DNA of 64,000 bases from Salinivenus sp. (GTDB lineage: Bacteria; Bacteroidota; Rhodothermia; Rhodothermales; Salinibacteraceae): positions 1-64,000 of the forward strand of contig JAHENZ010000022.1 in NCBI GenBank assembly GCA_018609755.1, written 5' to 3'. A program made the position numbers and the translations under genes. How positions within the stretch are numbered: position 1 is the first letter of the stretch; every line of letters starts with the position of its first letter. The notes under the pieces are model-generated. The model did not search any database, had not been told where the DNA came from, and saw only the letters and a program-made list of their open reading frames with translations. This document shows positions 52,956-62,142 of the stretch, piece by piece.

Positions 52956-54578
52956 ATGACTATCGCCCTTTCCATTCTCGCAACCATCGCGACACTGTTT
53001 GCGGGCTGGCGGGCGATGCGGCGCACGCGGTTTTTCCTCCACATCTTCCAGTTGGAAACGTACAAGTTTGACCGCTACGGCCGGTGGCTGGCCGACCACC
53101 TTTCGACCGTGGTACGGCTCTCGCACGCCGTCGGGGCCGGTCTGCTGGGCCTCGCGGCAGTGGGCTTTGCCTATTCTCCTTCTGATTGGATCGCCGTCGG
53201 CCTACTCCCCCTCTGGGCCCTGGCCTTCATTTCGTCGCGCCGGTACCGGAGCGATGAGGAAAAGAAGCCGCTTGCCTTCACCGCTCGAATGACGCGCCTC
53301 GCCGTTGCGACGGGCGTGGTGGCGGTCCTCCCAGTCGTCCTCGGCGCCGTCTATGGATGGCTGCGGGGCGACCCAAGCGGGTTTTTCTGGTACCTCCTCG
53401 GGTTTTTGATCACCGACCTTGGGGCCCCGCTGTGGGTCGCACTTGGGGCGAGCCTCACCCATCCCATCGAGACCATCATTCAGGAGGGCTTCAAGCGACA
53501 GGCTCGACAACACTTGGCTGATCGGCCCGACCTGTCGGTCGTGGGCATCACGGGGTCTTATGGCAAGACGAGCACCAAATTTATCGTCGCCGAGCTCCTG
53601 CGGCAGAAGTACAACGTGTACGCCACGCCCAGCTCGTACAATACGCCCATGGGCCTCTGCCTCGCCGTCAACGAGCACCTCAAGCCCGAACATCAGGTCC
53701 TCGTGCTGGAGTACGGCATCCGCTATCCCGGCGACATCGACGAACTCTGCGACATCGCGCGCCCGAACCTTTCGGTCGTTACGACCATCGGGGTGGCCCA
53801 CCTCGAAACGATGGGGTCGATCGATGCCATTGCGGACGAGAAGGGAAAGCTCGTAGAGTATACGACGGCGGACGGCCCTACGGTGCTGAACGCGGACGAT
53901 GACCGGGTCGACGCGATGGCTGAGCGCGCCAACGGACCGGTGTGGCGCATCTCGACCGAGGGCAATCCGGAGGCCGACATTACGGCCCAAAACATCCATT
54001 ACGACACGAGTGGCACGTCCTTTTCTGTGACGGACGATACCGGCACCACCGCTACGTTTCAGACCCGTCTGCTCGGTGTGCACAACGTAACGAACGTGCT
54101 CCTGGCCGTGGCGGTGGGACGGAGCATGGGGCTTCGACTGCGGCAGATGGCCCACGCTGCCGAGCGGATCGAGCCGATCGAGCACCGCCTGCAACTCCGC
54201 GAGCGAGGGGACGTGACGATTATCGACGACGCCTTCAACTCAAATCCCGTGGGCGCCCGAAACGCCGTCGACATCCTGGGCCGGATGAAAGACGGGCGAC
54301 GTGTGATCGTGACTCCTGGAATGGTGGAAATGGGAGACCGACAGTGGGCGGAGAACAAGACCCTCGGTACGCACATCGCGGATAACGACATCGATCTTGC
54401 CGTGCTTATCGGCGACGAGCAGACGGCCGCAATCCGGGAAGGGCTTGCAGAGTCGAACTACCCGGACGACCGCGTGAAAGTCTTCGGCAGTCTCTTTGAC
54501 GCCCAGGACTTTCTAAAGCAGTACCTCCGGTCCGGGGACGTGGTACTCTATGAGAATGACCTCCCCGACCAATACTGA
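52956..54578 (+). CDS. membrane-anchored MurF-like Mur ligase
   Basis: This 540-residue protein differs from textbook MurF by an N-terminal membrane domain of roughly 180 residues with four hydrophobic spans (IALSILATIATLFAGW; VGAGLLGLAAVGFAY; IAVGLLPLWALAFI; LAVATGVVAVLPVVLGAVYGWL, then FFWYLLGFLITDLGAPLWVALGA). The Mur ligase part starts at VVGITGSYGKTSTKFIVAELL (ATP loop), with LVLEYGIRYPGDIDELC, VTTIGVAHLETMGS, LNADDDRV, GVHNVTNVLLAVAVG and EHRLQLRERGDVTIIDDAFNSNPVGA. It would add a dipeptide or other amino compound to a UDP-muramyl or similar acceptor at the membrane face. MurF-like function is inferred from the ligase motifs. Confidence 0.88.
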   Translation: MTIALSILATIATLFAGWRAMRRTRFFLHIFQLETYKFDRYGRWLADHLSTVVRLSHAVGAGLLGLAAVGFAYSPSDWIAVGLLPLWALAFISSRRYRSDEEKKPLAFTARMTRLAVATGVVAVLPVVLGAVYGWLRGDPSGFFWYLLGFLITDLGAPLWVALGASLTHPIETIIQEGFKRQARQHLADRPDLSVVGITGSYGKTSTKFIVAELLRQKYNVYATPSSYNTPMGLCLAVNEHLKPEHQVLVLEYGIRYPGDIDELCDIARPNLSVVTTIGVAHLETMGSIDAIADEKGKLVEYTTADGPTVLNADDDRVDAMAERANGPVWRISTEGNPEADITAQNIHYDTSGTSFSVTDDTGTTATFQTRLLGVHNVTNVLLAVAVGRSMGLRLRQMAHAAERIEPIEHRLQLRERGDVTIIDDAFNSNPVGARNAVDILGRMKDGRRVIVTPGMVEMGDRQWAENKTLGTHIADNDIDLAVLIGDEQTAAIREGLAESNYPDDRVKVFGSLFDAQDFLKQYLRSGDVVLYENDLPDQY

Positions 54579-54599
54579 TTGTGGAGTGGGGAATGAGAA

Positions 54600-54689
54600 T
54601 GTTGGATTGCCCCCTACACACTCTCACACTCTTCACCCCCCACTCCCACGCTCTCTACCCCCACGCTCCTGTTCTCCCACGCTCAGATT
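54600..54689. repeat. degenerate C-rich CACTCCCACGCTC tract
   Basis: The gap before rnhB is dominated by imperfect repeats such as CCCCACTCCCACGCTC, CTACCCCCACGCTC and TCTCCCACGCTC. Similar pyrimidine-rich tracts occur at about 900-965 and 3362-3400. It looks like replication-slippage sequence and not a coding or site-specific element. Confidence 0.5.
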
Positions 54690-55292
54690 ATGCTCGACTT
54701 CGAACGACGCCTCTGGACGGACGGATACGAGCGGGTGGCCGGCCTCGACGAAGCGGGGCGGGGCTGTCTGGCCGGTCCCGTCGTGGCCGCCGCCGTCGTC
54801 CTGCCGCCTGAAATGGAAATCCCCACGATTCAGGACAGCAAAGCGCTCTCCGAGGAGGAGCGTCTTGCTGCCCGCGAGCAAATTGAAGAACAGGCCTTGG
54901 CGTTCGCGATCGCTCGCTGTTCCCCCGATGAGATTGACGAGCTCAACATCCTCCAGGCAGCCCTCAAGGCCATGCGCCGGGCTGCACACCAGTGCCAGCC
55001 GCCCCCCGACTTTCTGCTCGTGGACGGCAATCAGTGGTCACGCTCGCTGACCGACGCTCCCTGGCCGTACGAGACCGTCGTAAAGGGCGATGCCACGAGT
55101 CAGTCGATCGCCGCCGCCTCCATCCTTGCGAAGACCGAACGGGACGCAATGATGCGCTCGCTCCACGACGAGCATCCTGAATACGGCTGGGAGTCCAATG
55201 TCGGCTACCCGACCCAGCAGCACTACGAGGCCCTCGCCGAGCATGGTGCGACCCCCTACCACCGGCGGTCGTTCACACTCTTTCGGGAGTAA
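54690..55292 (+). CDS. rnhB: ribonuclease HII
   Basis: This 200-residue enzyme removes ribonucleotides and RNA primers from RNA-DNA hybrids. The acidic core is AGLDEAGRGCLAGPVVAAAVVL near the N terminus, with QDSKALSEEERLAAREQIEE, DFLLVDGNQW and KGDATSQSIAAASILAKTERDAMM completing the active site. Length and the C-terminal YPTQQHYEALAEHGATPYHRRSF fit bacterial RnhB. It follows the Mur-ligase gene after a 111-bp gap containing the CCCACGCTC low-complexity tract. Confidence 0.97.
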   Translation: MLDFERRLWTDGYERVAGLDEAGRGCLAGPVVAAAVVLPPEMEIPTIQDSKALSEEERLAAREQIEEQALAFAIARCSPDEIDELNILQAALKAMRRAAHQCQPPPDFLLVDGNQWSRSLTDAPWPYETVVKGDATSQSIAAASILAKTERDAMMRSLHDEHPEYGWESNVGYPTQQHYEALAEHGATPYHRRSFTLFRE

Positions 55293-55465
55293 CCGCCCCC
55301 GTGCATGCCACACTTCCGTGCTCCCTTTTGCCCACATCCCCTCTCGCTCCTCCGGTCCACGGCTTGCCACCATCGGCTGTGCACAGTTATCCTTGAGTAG
55401 AGGCAGTTCTCCCCTCTGGTCTCCCCTTCGTCCACTCTCATCGCCCAATCCAAGATCACCTCTTT

Positions 55466-57445
55466 ATGCCTGGAACCGCTTCCGAACCGTCCGACACGTT
55501 TCCGTTTGACCAAGAGGTCGTCTGGCGGCCCGATCCCGAGGTGGTGAGCAACTCCAACCTCCGACACTTCATGGACGCGCACGAAATTTCCGGGCTTGAC
55601 GCGCTTCGCTCCCGAGCCGCCGAGGATGTCGGGTGGTTCTGGGACGCCGTTATCAACGATCTGGAGATCGAGTTTTCCCGGGACTATGACGAGATCGTCG
55701 ACCTGTCGGATGGGATCCAGCACCCGACGTGGTGCGTGGGCGGCGAAATGAACATCGTTCACAACCTGCTCGACAAGTGGCAGGGCACGCCGGTGGAGGA
55801 CCGTGTCGCCCTTCGTTGGGAAGGGGAAGACGGAGCGACGCAAACCTTGACGTACGGGGAGCTCCATCGCCGTGTGTGTCGATGTGCCAACGCCCTCCGC
55901 GACATGGGATTGGAGAAAGGCGACCGGATTGGGCTTTACATGCCCATGACGCCCGAAATTGTGATCGCATTCCTCGCGATTGTCAAGATCGGTGGAGTCC
56001 TCCTGCCCCTCTTCAGCGGCTACGGGGTGGGGGCAATCGTCACCCGCCTACAGGGCGCAGACGCAAAGGCCCTCTTTACGGCCGATGGCTTTGCACGTCG
56101 GGGCTCGCCCATCGACATGAAGGAGACGGCAGACAAGGCCGTCGCGCAGTGCCCCTCGGTCGAACACGTCATCGTACATCGACATCTCGGGCGCCGAGAC
56201 GTGCCCATGACTGCCGACCGCGACGTGTTCTGGACGGACGCACTGGCGGGCCACGACGACGAGGCCTACACCGAGCGAACGAAGGCCGAGGACGTGGTGA
56301 TGATCATCTACACGAGTGGCACCACGGGCCCCCCAAAAGGCACGGTGCACACGCACTGCGGCTTTCCCATCAAGGGGGCGCAGGACATGTATCACCCGAT
56401 GGACCTGAAGCCGGACGAGACGATGTACTGGATGAGCGACATGGGCTGGATGATGGGGCCGTGGCTCGTCTTCGGCACCCTAACCGTCGGCGCCACGATG
56501 GTGCTGTACGACGGCGCCCCCGACCATCCGGATCCCGGTCGTCTCTGGCGCATGGTGGACGATCACGACGTCACGCACCTCGGCGTCTCGCCCACCCTCA
56601 TCCGCGCCCTCAAGACGCACGGGGAAGAGCCGGTGGCGGCGGCCGACCAGTCCAGCCTGCGGGCCATCGGGTCCACCGGCAGTCCGTGGGATCCCGCGTC
56701 CTGGAAATGGTGCTTCGAAACCGTGCTCGACGGCGAAAAACCAATTCTGAACTACTCCGGCGGCACGGAAATCTCCGGCGGCATCCTCTGCGGCAATCTC
56801 TTGGAACCCCTGAAACCCGCCGCGTTCTCCGGGCCGGTGCCCGGCATGGATGCCGACGTGGTGGATACTGACGGCACACCGGTCCGAGGCGAGGTTGGTG
56901 AACTCATCATTCGAAAGCCGTGGATCGGCATGACGCGGGGCTTCTGGGACGGCGACGACCGCTACCACGACGCCTACTGGAGCCGGATCGACGACGTGTG
57001 GGTGCACGGCGACTTCGCCGCCGTTGACGAGGACGGCCTCTGGTACATCCTGGGGCGCTCGGACGACACCATCAACGTGGCCGGCAAACGCATCGGCCCA
57101 GCCGAAATCGAGGCGCTCATCAATGCCCACGAGGCAGTGGCGGAGAGTGCCGCCGTCGGCGTGCCGCACGACGTAAAGGGTTCGGAAATTGTGGCATTTG
57201 TGGTGCTCCAGTCCAATCAGAACGAGACGGAACGCCTCCGCACGGCCCTTCTGCAGACCATCGCGAACGAAATGGGCAAGCCGCTGAAACCACGTGAGAT
57301 CCTGTTCGTCGACGCGCTTCCCAAAACACGCAATGCGAAGGTCATGCGCCGCGTGATTCAATCTGCCTACCTCGACGAGGACCTGGGCGACACCTCTAGC
57401 CTAGAAGACCCGAGTACCGTCGAGGCCATCCGGAACGCCCGGTAG
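55466..57445 (+). CDS. AMP-forming acyl-CoA synthetase, acetyl-CoA synthetase-like
   Basis: This 659-residue ANL-superfamily enzyme activates a short acid via acyl-AMP to acyl-CoA. Motifs in order are an ACAS-type N terminus (SNLRHFMDAHEI...WFWDAVINDLEIEF), the P-loop-like IIYTSGTTGPPKGTVHTH, YSGGTEISGGILCGN, the core GRSDDTINVAGKRIGPAEIEA and the C-terminal Lys in LPKTRNAKVMRRVI. Length and architecture match acetyl/propionyl-CoA synthetases, but sequence inspection cannot fix the acid. It lies between rnhB and an unrelated secreted protein gene. Confidence 0.9.
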   Translation: MPGTASEPSDTFPFDQEVVWRPDPEVVSNSNLRHFMDAHEISGLDALRSRAAEDVGWFWDAVINDLEIEFSRDYDEIVDLSDGIQHPTWCVGGEMNIVHNLLDKWQGTPVEDRVALRWEGEDGATQTLTYGELHRRVCRCANALRDMGLEKGDRIGLYMPMTPEIVIAFLAIVKIGGVLLPLFSGYGVGAIVTRLQGADAKALFTADGFARRGSPIDMKETADKAVAQCPSVEHVIVHRHLGRRDVPMTADRDVFWTDALAGHDDEAYTERTKAEDVVMIIYTSGTTGPPKGTVHTHCGFPIKGAQDMYHPMDLKPDETMYWMSDMGWMMGPWLVFGTLTVGATMVLYDGAPDHPDPGRLWRMVDDHDVTHLGVSPTLIRALKTHGEEPVAAADQSSLRAIGSTGSPWDPASWKWCFETVLDGEKPILNYSGGTEISGGILCGNLLEPLKPAAFSGPVPGMDADVVDTDGTPVRGEVGELIIRKPWIGMTRGFWDGDDRYHDAYWSRIDDVWVHGDFAAVDEDGLWYILGRSDDTINVAGKRIGPAEIEALINAHEAVAESAAVGVPHDVKGSEIVAFVVLQSNQNETERLRTALLQTIANEMGKPLKPREILFVDALPKTRNAKVMRRVIQSAYLDEDLGDTSSLEDPSTVEAIRNAR

Positions 57446-57517
57446 AGCCGGACCATACCGAGGGATTCGTCGTTTCTTTACACCCGCTCAATCCCAAACT
57501 GTCTGTTCACTGCGGAT

Positions 57518-58657
57518 ATGTCCGTTCCCCGGCGGCCATTTGTTCCGCTCTTTCTACTCATCGTCCTTCTGGTTGCCCCCGCAGCGGCGCAGACGGACGG
57601 CATCACCATTACCGGGACCGTGATGGACGACAGCACCGGGGGCCCTCTCCCCCACACCCACGTCTTCATCTCCGGGTCCATGACGGGCACGGCCGTTGGG
57701 GAGGATGGTCGCTTCCGCCTTTCCGGCCTCTCGCCCGGCGCAAAGCGGCTCTACGTTACCCGTCTGGGGTACGAGGCCGAGCAGATGACGCTCGTCCTGC
57801 CCTCGGATACGACAATAACGCTTCACTTCCGGCTGGAGCCAACCGTGATCCGCGCCGAAGCAGTCACAATTTCGGACCAGCGAGACGAAGAGTGGTACGA
57901 GCGGCTTGACCGGTTTAAACGACTGTTCATTGGGGAATCGGAGGCTGCTAAACGCTGCCGCCTGACGAATCCGAAGGTACTTCGATTCGACACGGCCTGG
58001 TGGGGAAAATTCGAGGCCGAGGCCACGCGCCCTCTCATCTTCGAGAATCGAGCGCTCGGCTATCGGGTCACCTACTACCTAAAGGAATTCGAGGTACGAG
58101 GCGACATTGTGCGCTGGGACGGAGAGCCCGTGTTTGCTCCACTCTCCCCCCGAGACTCCGTTGAGGCCGCGCGCTGGACTGCCAATCGCCGTGAGGCGTT
58201 TTACGGCTCGCTGCGGCACTTCCTTCTCGCCCTTCTCAACGACCGCGTGCAAGAGGAGCAGTTTCAGATGCACCGCATGCCCCGTGCCCAGGCCTTCCGG
58301 CGCCTGGGACGAGCGGACCGACTTCCGGCCGACCGTGACGACATCGTGGCCGGGCGGGTCGATTCTCTGTACGCACTGAATTTCCGTGGAGCATTAGAGG
58401 TTCGGTACAGTGGCGAGGCCGAGTCGTCTGCGTATCTTGAATGGGCCGACGCCCACCGGGCCTCGCGCAGTTATCAGGTGTCCCGCATCCGCCTCAACAA
58501 GCATCCGATTCACGTGGATCGACGGGGCGAAATCGTGGAACCGTACGGGGCCACCCTCCGCCGCTACTTCGCATTCTCGCGGCGACTGGCCCGCCTGCTT
58601 CCCCACGAGTACCGGCCGCCCAACACGTCGCTCGCCGCTTCGGTCCCGTCAAAATGA
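57518..58657 (+). CDS. secreted protein with carboxypeptidase-regulatory-like domain
   Basis: This 379-residue protein has signal peptide PLFLLIVLLVAPAAAQ, then a CarboxypepD_reg-like domain (ITITGTVMDDSTGGPLPHTHVFISGSMTGTAVGEDGRFRLSGLSPGAKRLYVTRLGYEAEQM). A C-terminal region of about 250 residues (RDEEWYERLDRFKRLFIGESEAAKRCRLTNPKVLRFD...) recurs in Bacteroidota envelope proteins without known activity. Its N-terminal domain is also found on SusC proteins, but no barrel follows. It is convergent with the YraN-family gene, with only one base between the two stops. Function unknown. Confidence 0.87.
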   Translation: MSVPRRPFVPLFLLIVLLVAPAAAQTDGITITGTVMDDSTGGPLPHTHVFISGSMTGTAVGEDGRFRLSGLSPGAKRLYVTRLGYEAEQMTLVLPSDTTITLHFRLEPTVIRAEAVTISDQRDEEWYERLDRFKRLFIGESEAAKRCRLTNPKVLRFDTAWWGKFEAEATRPLIFENRALGYRVTYYLKEFEVRGDIVRWDGEPVFAPLSPRDSVEAARWTANRREAFYGSLRHFLLALLNDRVQEEQFQMHRMPRAQAFRRLGRADRLPADRDDIVAGRVDSLYALNFRGALEVRYSGEAESSAYLEWADAHRASRSYQVSRIRLNKHPIHVDRRGEIVEPYGATLRRYFAFSRRLARLLPHEYRPPNTSLAASVPSK

Positions 58658-58658
58658 T

Positions 58659-59027
58659 CTATCGCCAAAAGGCGTTTTCGTAGTGCTCAATCTGAGGCGT
58701 CCCGTCCGAGAGCACAATGCCCACCACGTCGAATCGGGACGGGGCCCCTTCGAATTCCCGCTCGTGCAGGTAGGCCCGCGAGACCTTTATCAGCGATTGC
58801 TGCTTCTCGTCGGTGACGGACGCTTCCGGGGGACCAAAGCCGGATCCGCTCCGGGTCTTAACTTCCACGAACACGAGTTCCCCGCCCTTGCGGGGGTCGA
58901 AGCAGACGAGATCGACCTCGTTTCGCTCGAAGCGATAGTTTCGTTCAAGCACGCGGTACCCTTCCTCCTCCAAAAAGTCGGCGGCAATCTCTTCTCCCCG
59001 GTCTCCGATGTCCTTCGTGCTGCCCAT
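58659..59027 (-). CDS. YraN/UPF0102-family putative endonuclease
   Basis: This 122-residue protein has the UPF0102 pattern: [26 protein letters not shown], the PD-(D/E)XK core [26 protein letters not shown] (Asp, Glu-x-Lys) and [12 protein letters not shown]. The fold is related to Holliday-junction resolvases, but no activity has been established for the family; it is often encoded beside rnhB, as here within 3.4 kb. The track start is 45 bp too early; the ATG at 59027 ([11 protein letters not shown]) is chosen. Confidence 0.9.
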   Translation of the reverse strand: MGSTKDIGDRGEEIAADFLEEEGYRVLERNYRFERNEVDLVCFDPRKGGELVFVEVKTRSGSGFGPPEASVTDEKQQSLIKVSRAYLHEREFEGAPSRFDVVGIVLSDGTPQIEHYENAFWR

Positions 59028-59058
59028 CGTCTTGGGACAGAATGATTGGTTACACGTC

Positions 59059-59694
59059 TCACTCCGAATCATCCCCCTGCTCGTTCGACGTCGTCTCTAA
59101 TGCCCCCGCAACAGATATCAGCTGCCGGATAACGTCCTCATTTTGGTTCTTGACCAGCGGAAGTAGCGCCCCCGTCACACGTTCAAAGACGTCAATGAGC
59201 TCAATCAGGTTCTGGATGCGTTCATAAAGCGCCTGGTCCGCCGCGGGCCGATCATCGAGGGCTTGGTCGTCCGGGATGAGGTGTTCGGCGACGCCTTCCA
59301 GCTGGTCTCGTAGAGGCCGCACCTCCTGCTGCTCCCGCTCTTCGATGATGCGGGCCGTCACCGTCCACACGTCCGTCTCCGCCACGTAATGATCTTTTCG
59401 GGAATCCGGCACATGCGTCTTTTCGACGAGCGACCACTCCACGAGAGAGCGGAGGTTCATATTGGCGCTGCCCCGGCTGATTTGGAGTCGCTCCATGATC
59501 TGGTCGGTATTGAGGGGCTGCTCCACACAGTAAAGCAGGGCGTAGACCTGGGCCATCGTTCGATTGATACCCCAGCTGGAGGCCATTTTCCCCCAGAAGG
59601 TTACGAATTGATCGACCGCCTCCGCGTGCCGGGGGCTTGTTTCCGACACATTCAGGGGCGAATCCGAGAGCGTAGAAGAATTCGAAGAGGCCAT
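59059..59694 (-). CDS. GbsR/MarR-family transcriptional regulator
   Basis: This 211-residue winged-helix regulator has the conserved GbsR-like core [81 protein letters not shown], followed by a helical acidic C terminus. GbsR relatives control choline-to-glycine-betaine synthesis and import in other bacteria, a salt-stress link that would suit a halophile, but no betaine genes are present here. The ATG at 59694 (MASSNSSTL) was chosen over the track start. It lies 31 bp upstream of the YraN-family gene. Confidence 0.87.
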   Translation of the reverse strand: MASSNSSTLSDSPLNVSETSPRHAEAVDQFVTFWGKMASSWGINRTMAQVYALLYCVEQPLNTDQIMERLQISRGSANMNLRSLVEWSLVEKTHVPDSRKDHYVAETDVWTVTARIIEEREQQEVRPLRDQLEGVAEHLIPDDQALDDRPAADQALYERIQNLIELIDVFERVTGALLPLVKNQNEDVIRQLISVAGALETTSNEQGDDSE

Positions 59695-59865
59695 AACACC
59701 ACCCGGCCGCCCAACGGCGGTTCGGTTCAAAAATCTGGGAGCAACGGAGTAGGGAAAGCCTACTCCCGTAGCCCTGGAAATTGTTTCTCCCCGTCATTAC
59801 GAATCGATCATCCTGCTTTGTAGCTTTTCCTGATCACGGCCTCTTCCCAAAGCCAGTCTTCCCGA

Positions 59866-60705
59866 ATGAGTGCGGACGCGCAAATTATCACCCTGACCAC
59901 CGATTTTGGCACCCAAGATGGCTACGTGCCCGCGATGAAGGGAACCATGCTCTCCATTGCCCCGAACGCGAGACTCGTAGACGTAACCCACCAGATCGAC
60001 CCGCAGGATGTGATGGAGTCAGCGTTCGTGCTACAGTCGGCCCAGCCGTATTTTCCGGAGGGCACGGTGCACCTGGTCGTCGTAGATCCCGGTGTCGGAA
60101 CCGACCGAAAGGCGGTGGCCCTGCGGCATAAAGGGCACTGGTACGTAGGACCGGACAATGGCGTATTCCCGCTCGTGCTTGACGAAGAGCCGCCCGACGC
60201 CATCATTGAGCTCGACAACCCTAACGTGTGGCGCACGTCCTCTCCGAGCTCTACCTTTCACGGACGCGACATTTTTGCACCAGCCGCAGCCCACCTGGCG
60301 GCTGGGCGATCACTGGACGAGCTCGGCTCGCCCGTGGAGAGTCTGGAGCCGCTCCGGTGGGCTCAGCCGTTCGTCGAGGACGATTCGGTGGAGGGATGGG
60401 TCGCCCACGTCGACCACTTCGGCAACTGCATCACGAACGTGCGCCGGGCCACCCTGGTGGACGCCCTGAATCTTGATTCGGAGGGCAACACCGCCGACGC
60501 GTTTCCGCCCCTTGAGGTGTACGCGGGCTCCACCGTACTCAACTCCATTCACTCCACCTATGGCGACGTGTCGGGGGGGGATCCGCTGCTGTTGTTCGGG
60601 AGTACGGGATTTCTGGAAGTGGCGGTAAATGGGGGAAACGCGGCGGAAATGCTTGACATTCGGAAAGGCGACTCCATCAAGATCGCCCTCGTGGAGTCGG
60701 GATGA
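59866..60705 (+). CDS. DUF62-family SAM hydroxide adenosyltransferase
   Basis: This 279-residue protein of the SAM-hydrolase / chlorinase-fluorinase family has ITLTTDFGTQDGYVPAMKG at the N terminus, LVDVTHQIDPQDVMESAFVL, VHLVVVDPGVGTDRKAVAL, YVGPDNGVFPLVL, TFHGRDIFAPAAAHLA and WVAHVDHFGNCITNV. These are the Asp-Arg-His triad elements of hydroxide adenosyltransferases, which split SAM with water to adenosine and methionine. True chlorinases and fluorinases carry a halide-site insertion not obvious here, so I call the water-using enzyme. Physiological role is uncertain. Confidence 0.87.
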   Translation: MSADAQIITLTTDFGTQDGYVPAMKGTMLSIAPNARLVDVTHQIDPQDVMESAFVLQSAQPYFPEGTVHLVVVDPGVGTDRKAVALRHKGHWYVGPDNGVFPLVLDEEPPDAIIELDNPNVWRTSSPSSTFHGRDIFAPAAAHLAAGRSLDELGSPVESLEPLRWAQPFVEDDSVEGWVAHVDHFGNCITNVRRATLVDALNLDSEGNTADAFPPLEVYAGSTVLNSIHSTYGDVSGGDPLLLFGSTGFLEVAVNGGNAAEMLDIRKGDSIKIALVESG

Positions 60706-60858
60706 GCGCATGCGCAAACCTGCGTCGCGCTCTCCTTCTCGAACTCTAGAGAAAACGAGCGTTGACATCTTTGCAGATTCGCCCGGGCAGACGAGATGTC
60801 GTAGACAAACCCCCACCGTGTTCCTCCTTTCAGCGTGAGCCCTCTGCTGCTTTCCTAT

Positions 60859-62115
60859 ATGCCGTCTTCTACCCCCTCCCCCGAGTCCAGTCTGGATCGC
60901 CACTTGCAGGCTCTCTATCCGCTGGCCCGCGTCTTGGCGGGCTCCGAGAAGGCCGCCATTCTCATTGAGGACGTATACAGCCAGGTGGCGGACGTGCCTC
61001 CGGACGAGCGTCCCGATGACGAACGAGCCTGGCTATTCCGGCTTCTGATCGAGCATCGAGACGGGTCCCTCCCCTCCACCGGTGCTGACGTACACCCGGG
61101 CACTGAGACCTCGTTCACAGACGATCCGTTCCGGCGGGAGGTGGCCGAACAAACCGCTGAGCGCAAGTTGCCGGTTGCCTTTGCGGCCTGCTCCCTCCAC
61201 GAGCGTGTGATCCTCGCAGTTGACGTGCTGGCATCTCCTTCTGACGAGCTGCTCGCCTCGGCACTGGACACAACAGTGGAGAACGCCCGGTCCATTCGGG
61301 ATCAGGCCCGCTCGGCTCTTCGCGCCTCGCTGCGGGACGTACTGAACGGTCCGGAACGGATGCTCGTGGACGTGGCCCTTCCCGACGAGGCGCTGCGTGC
61401 TCAGCTACGCACCCTTTTCAAAGACCACTTTCAACCCGCCCCGTCCTCCCTGCGCGCGACCGTCCGCGACATTTTGGAGCGAGCTCAGGCTAAGCGAAAA
61501 AACGATGCGTCCGATTCTTCCGCCTCCGGTCTTTCTCTGCTCTCCTCCTTGGGAAACAAGCTCTCCGTCCGCCACCTCGTTGGTACCCTCGTCCTGATTG
61601 GGGTCCTTGGCCTCGGAATCACCGGATGGGAATACTTCACCTCCTCGCCCTCGACCGCTCCCCCCTCGCCCCAGAGCATGGTAGCGCTCGCGGCTCAGCA
61701 GGCCTCGGAGATCACGGTCGCCCACCCCACAACGGATGCAGAGTCGGCCGCGGCCTACGTCCGTGAGACGTGGGACCGCCGGGTGGCCGTTCCCTCCATT
61801 GAGGGGGCAACCCTTCAAGGCGTGGGACGGTTACAGGCAGGCTCGGACGCGGCGATCCCCGTGTTTCTTTTCGACGACCCACCGGAGAAGGCTCGTATCG
61901 TCGTCTACGCCTTCAATTACGCGCTACTGAACCGCCTCGGCCCTCACGGCACCCTCGACCGCTCCCTCCGTTCCCAACTGACCGCGAACCGCTCGCTGCT
62001 TGAAGAGGAGCACGCCGACCGAAATGTCGTGTTGTGGCGACAACAGGATGACATTCTCGTCGCCGTTGCACCGCACCTGTCCTCCTCCACCCTCCGCACC
62101 CGCATCCAGCGCTGA
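60859..62115 (+). CDS. ECF sigma-like protein with a membrane segment and extracytoplasmic tail
   Basis: This protein of about 418 residues begins with a region that reads like a decayed sigma region 2 (DRHLQALYPLARVLAGSEKAAILIEDVYSQV...DERAWLFRLLIEH) and region 4 (LPVAFAACSLHERVILAVDVLASPSDELLASALDTTVENARSIRDQARSALRASLRDV). A single membrane span (HLVGTLVLIGVLGLGITGWEYF) and a ~170-residue outer domain follow. The core -10 recognition residues are weak, so it may act as a membrane-held regulator or an anti-sigma-like partner. The track GTG start was replaced by the ATG at 60859. It is convergent with the histidine kinase gene. Confidence 0.72.
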   Translation: MPSSTPSPESSLDRHLQALYPLARVLAGSEKAAILIEDVYSQVADVPPDERPDDERAWLFRLLIEHRDGSLPSTGADVHPGTETSFTDDPFRREVAEQTAERKLPVAFAACSLHERVILAVDVLASPSDELLASALDTTVENARSIRDQARSALRASLRDVLNGPERMLVDVALPDEALRAQLRTLFKDHFQPAPSSLRATVRDILERAQAKRKNDASDSSASGLSLLSSLGNKLSVRHLVGTLVLIGVLGLGITGWEYFTSSPSTAPPSPQSMVALAAQQASEITVAHPTTDAESAAAYVRETWDRRVAVPSIEGATLQGVGRLQAGSDAAIPVFLFDDPPEKARIVVYAFNYALLNRLGPHGTLDRSLRSQLTANRSLLEEEHADRNVVLWRQQDDILVAVAPHLSSSTLRTRIQR

Positions 62116-62142
62116 TCCCGACTCCCGGTTCTATCACGGGAG

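Noticed and set aside
59866-60705. SAM-dependent halogenase
   Set aside because: The protein fits the general DUF62 family, and no halide-specific insertion could be recognised, so a hydroxide adenosyltransferase is the safer call.
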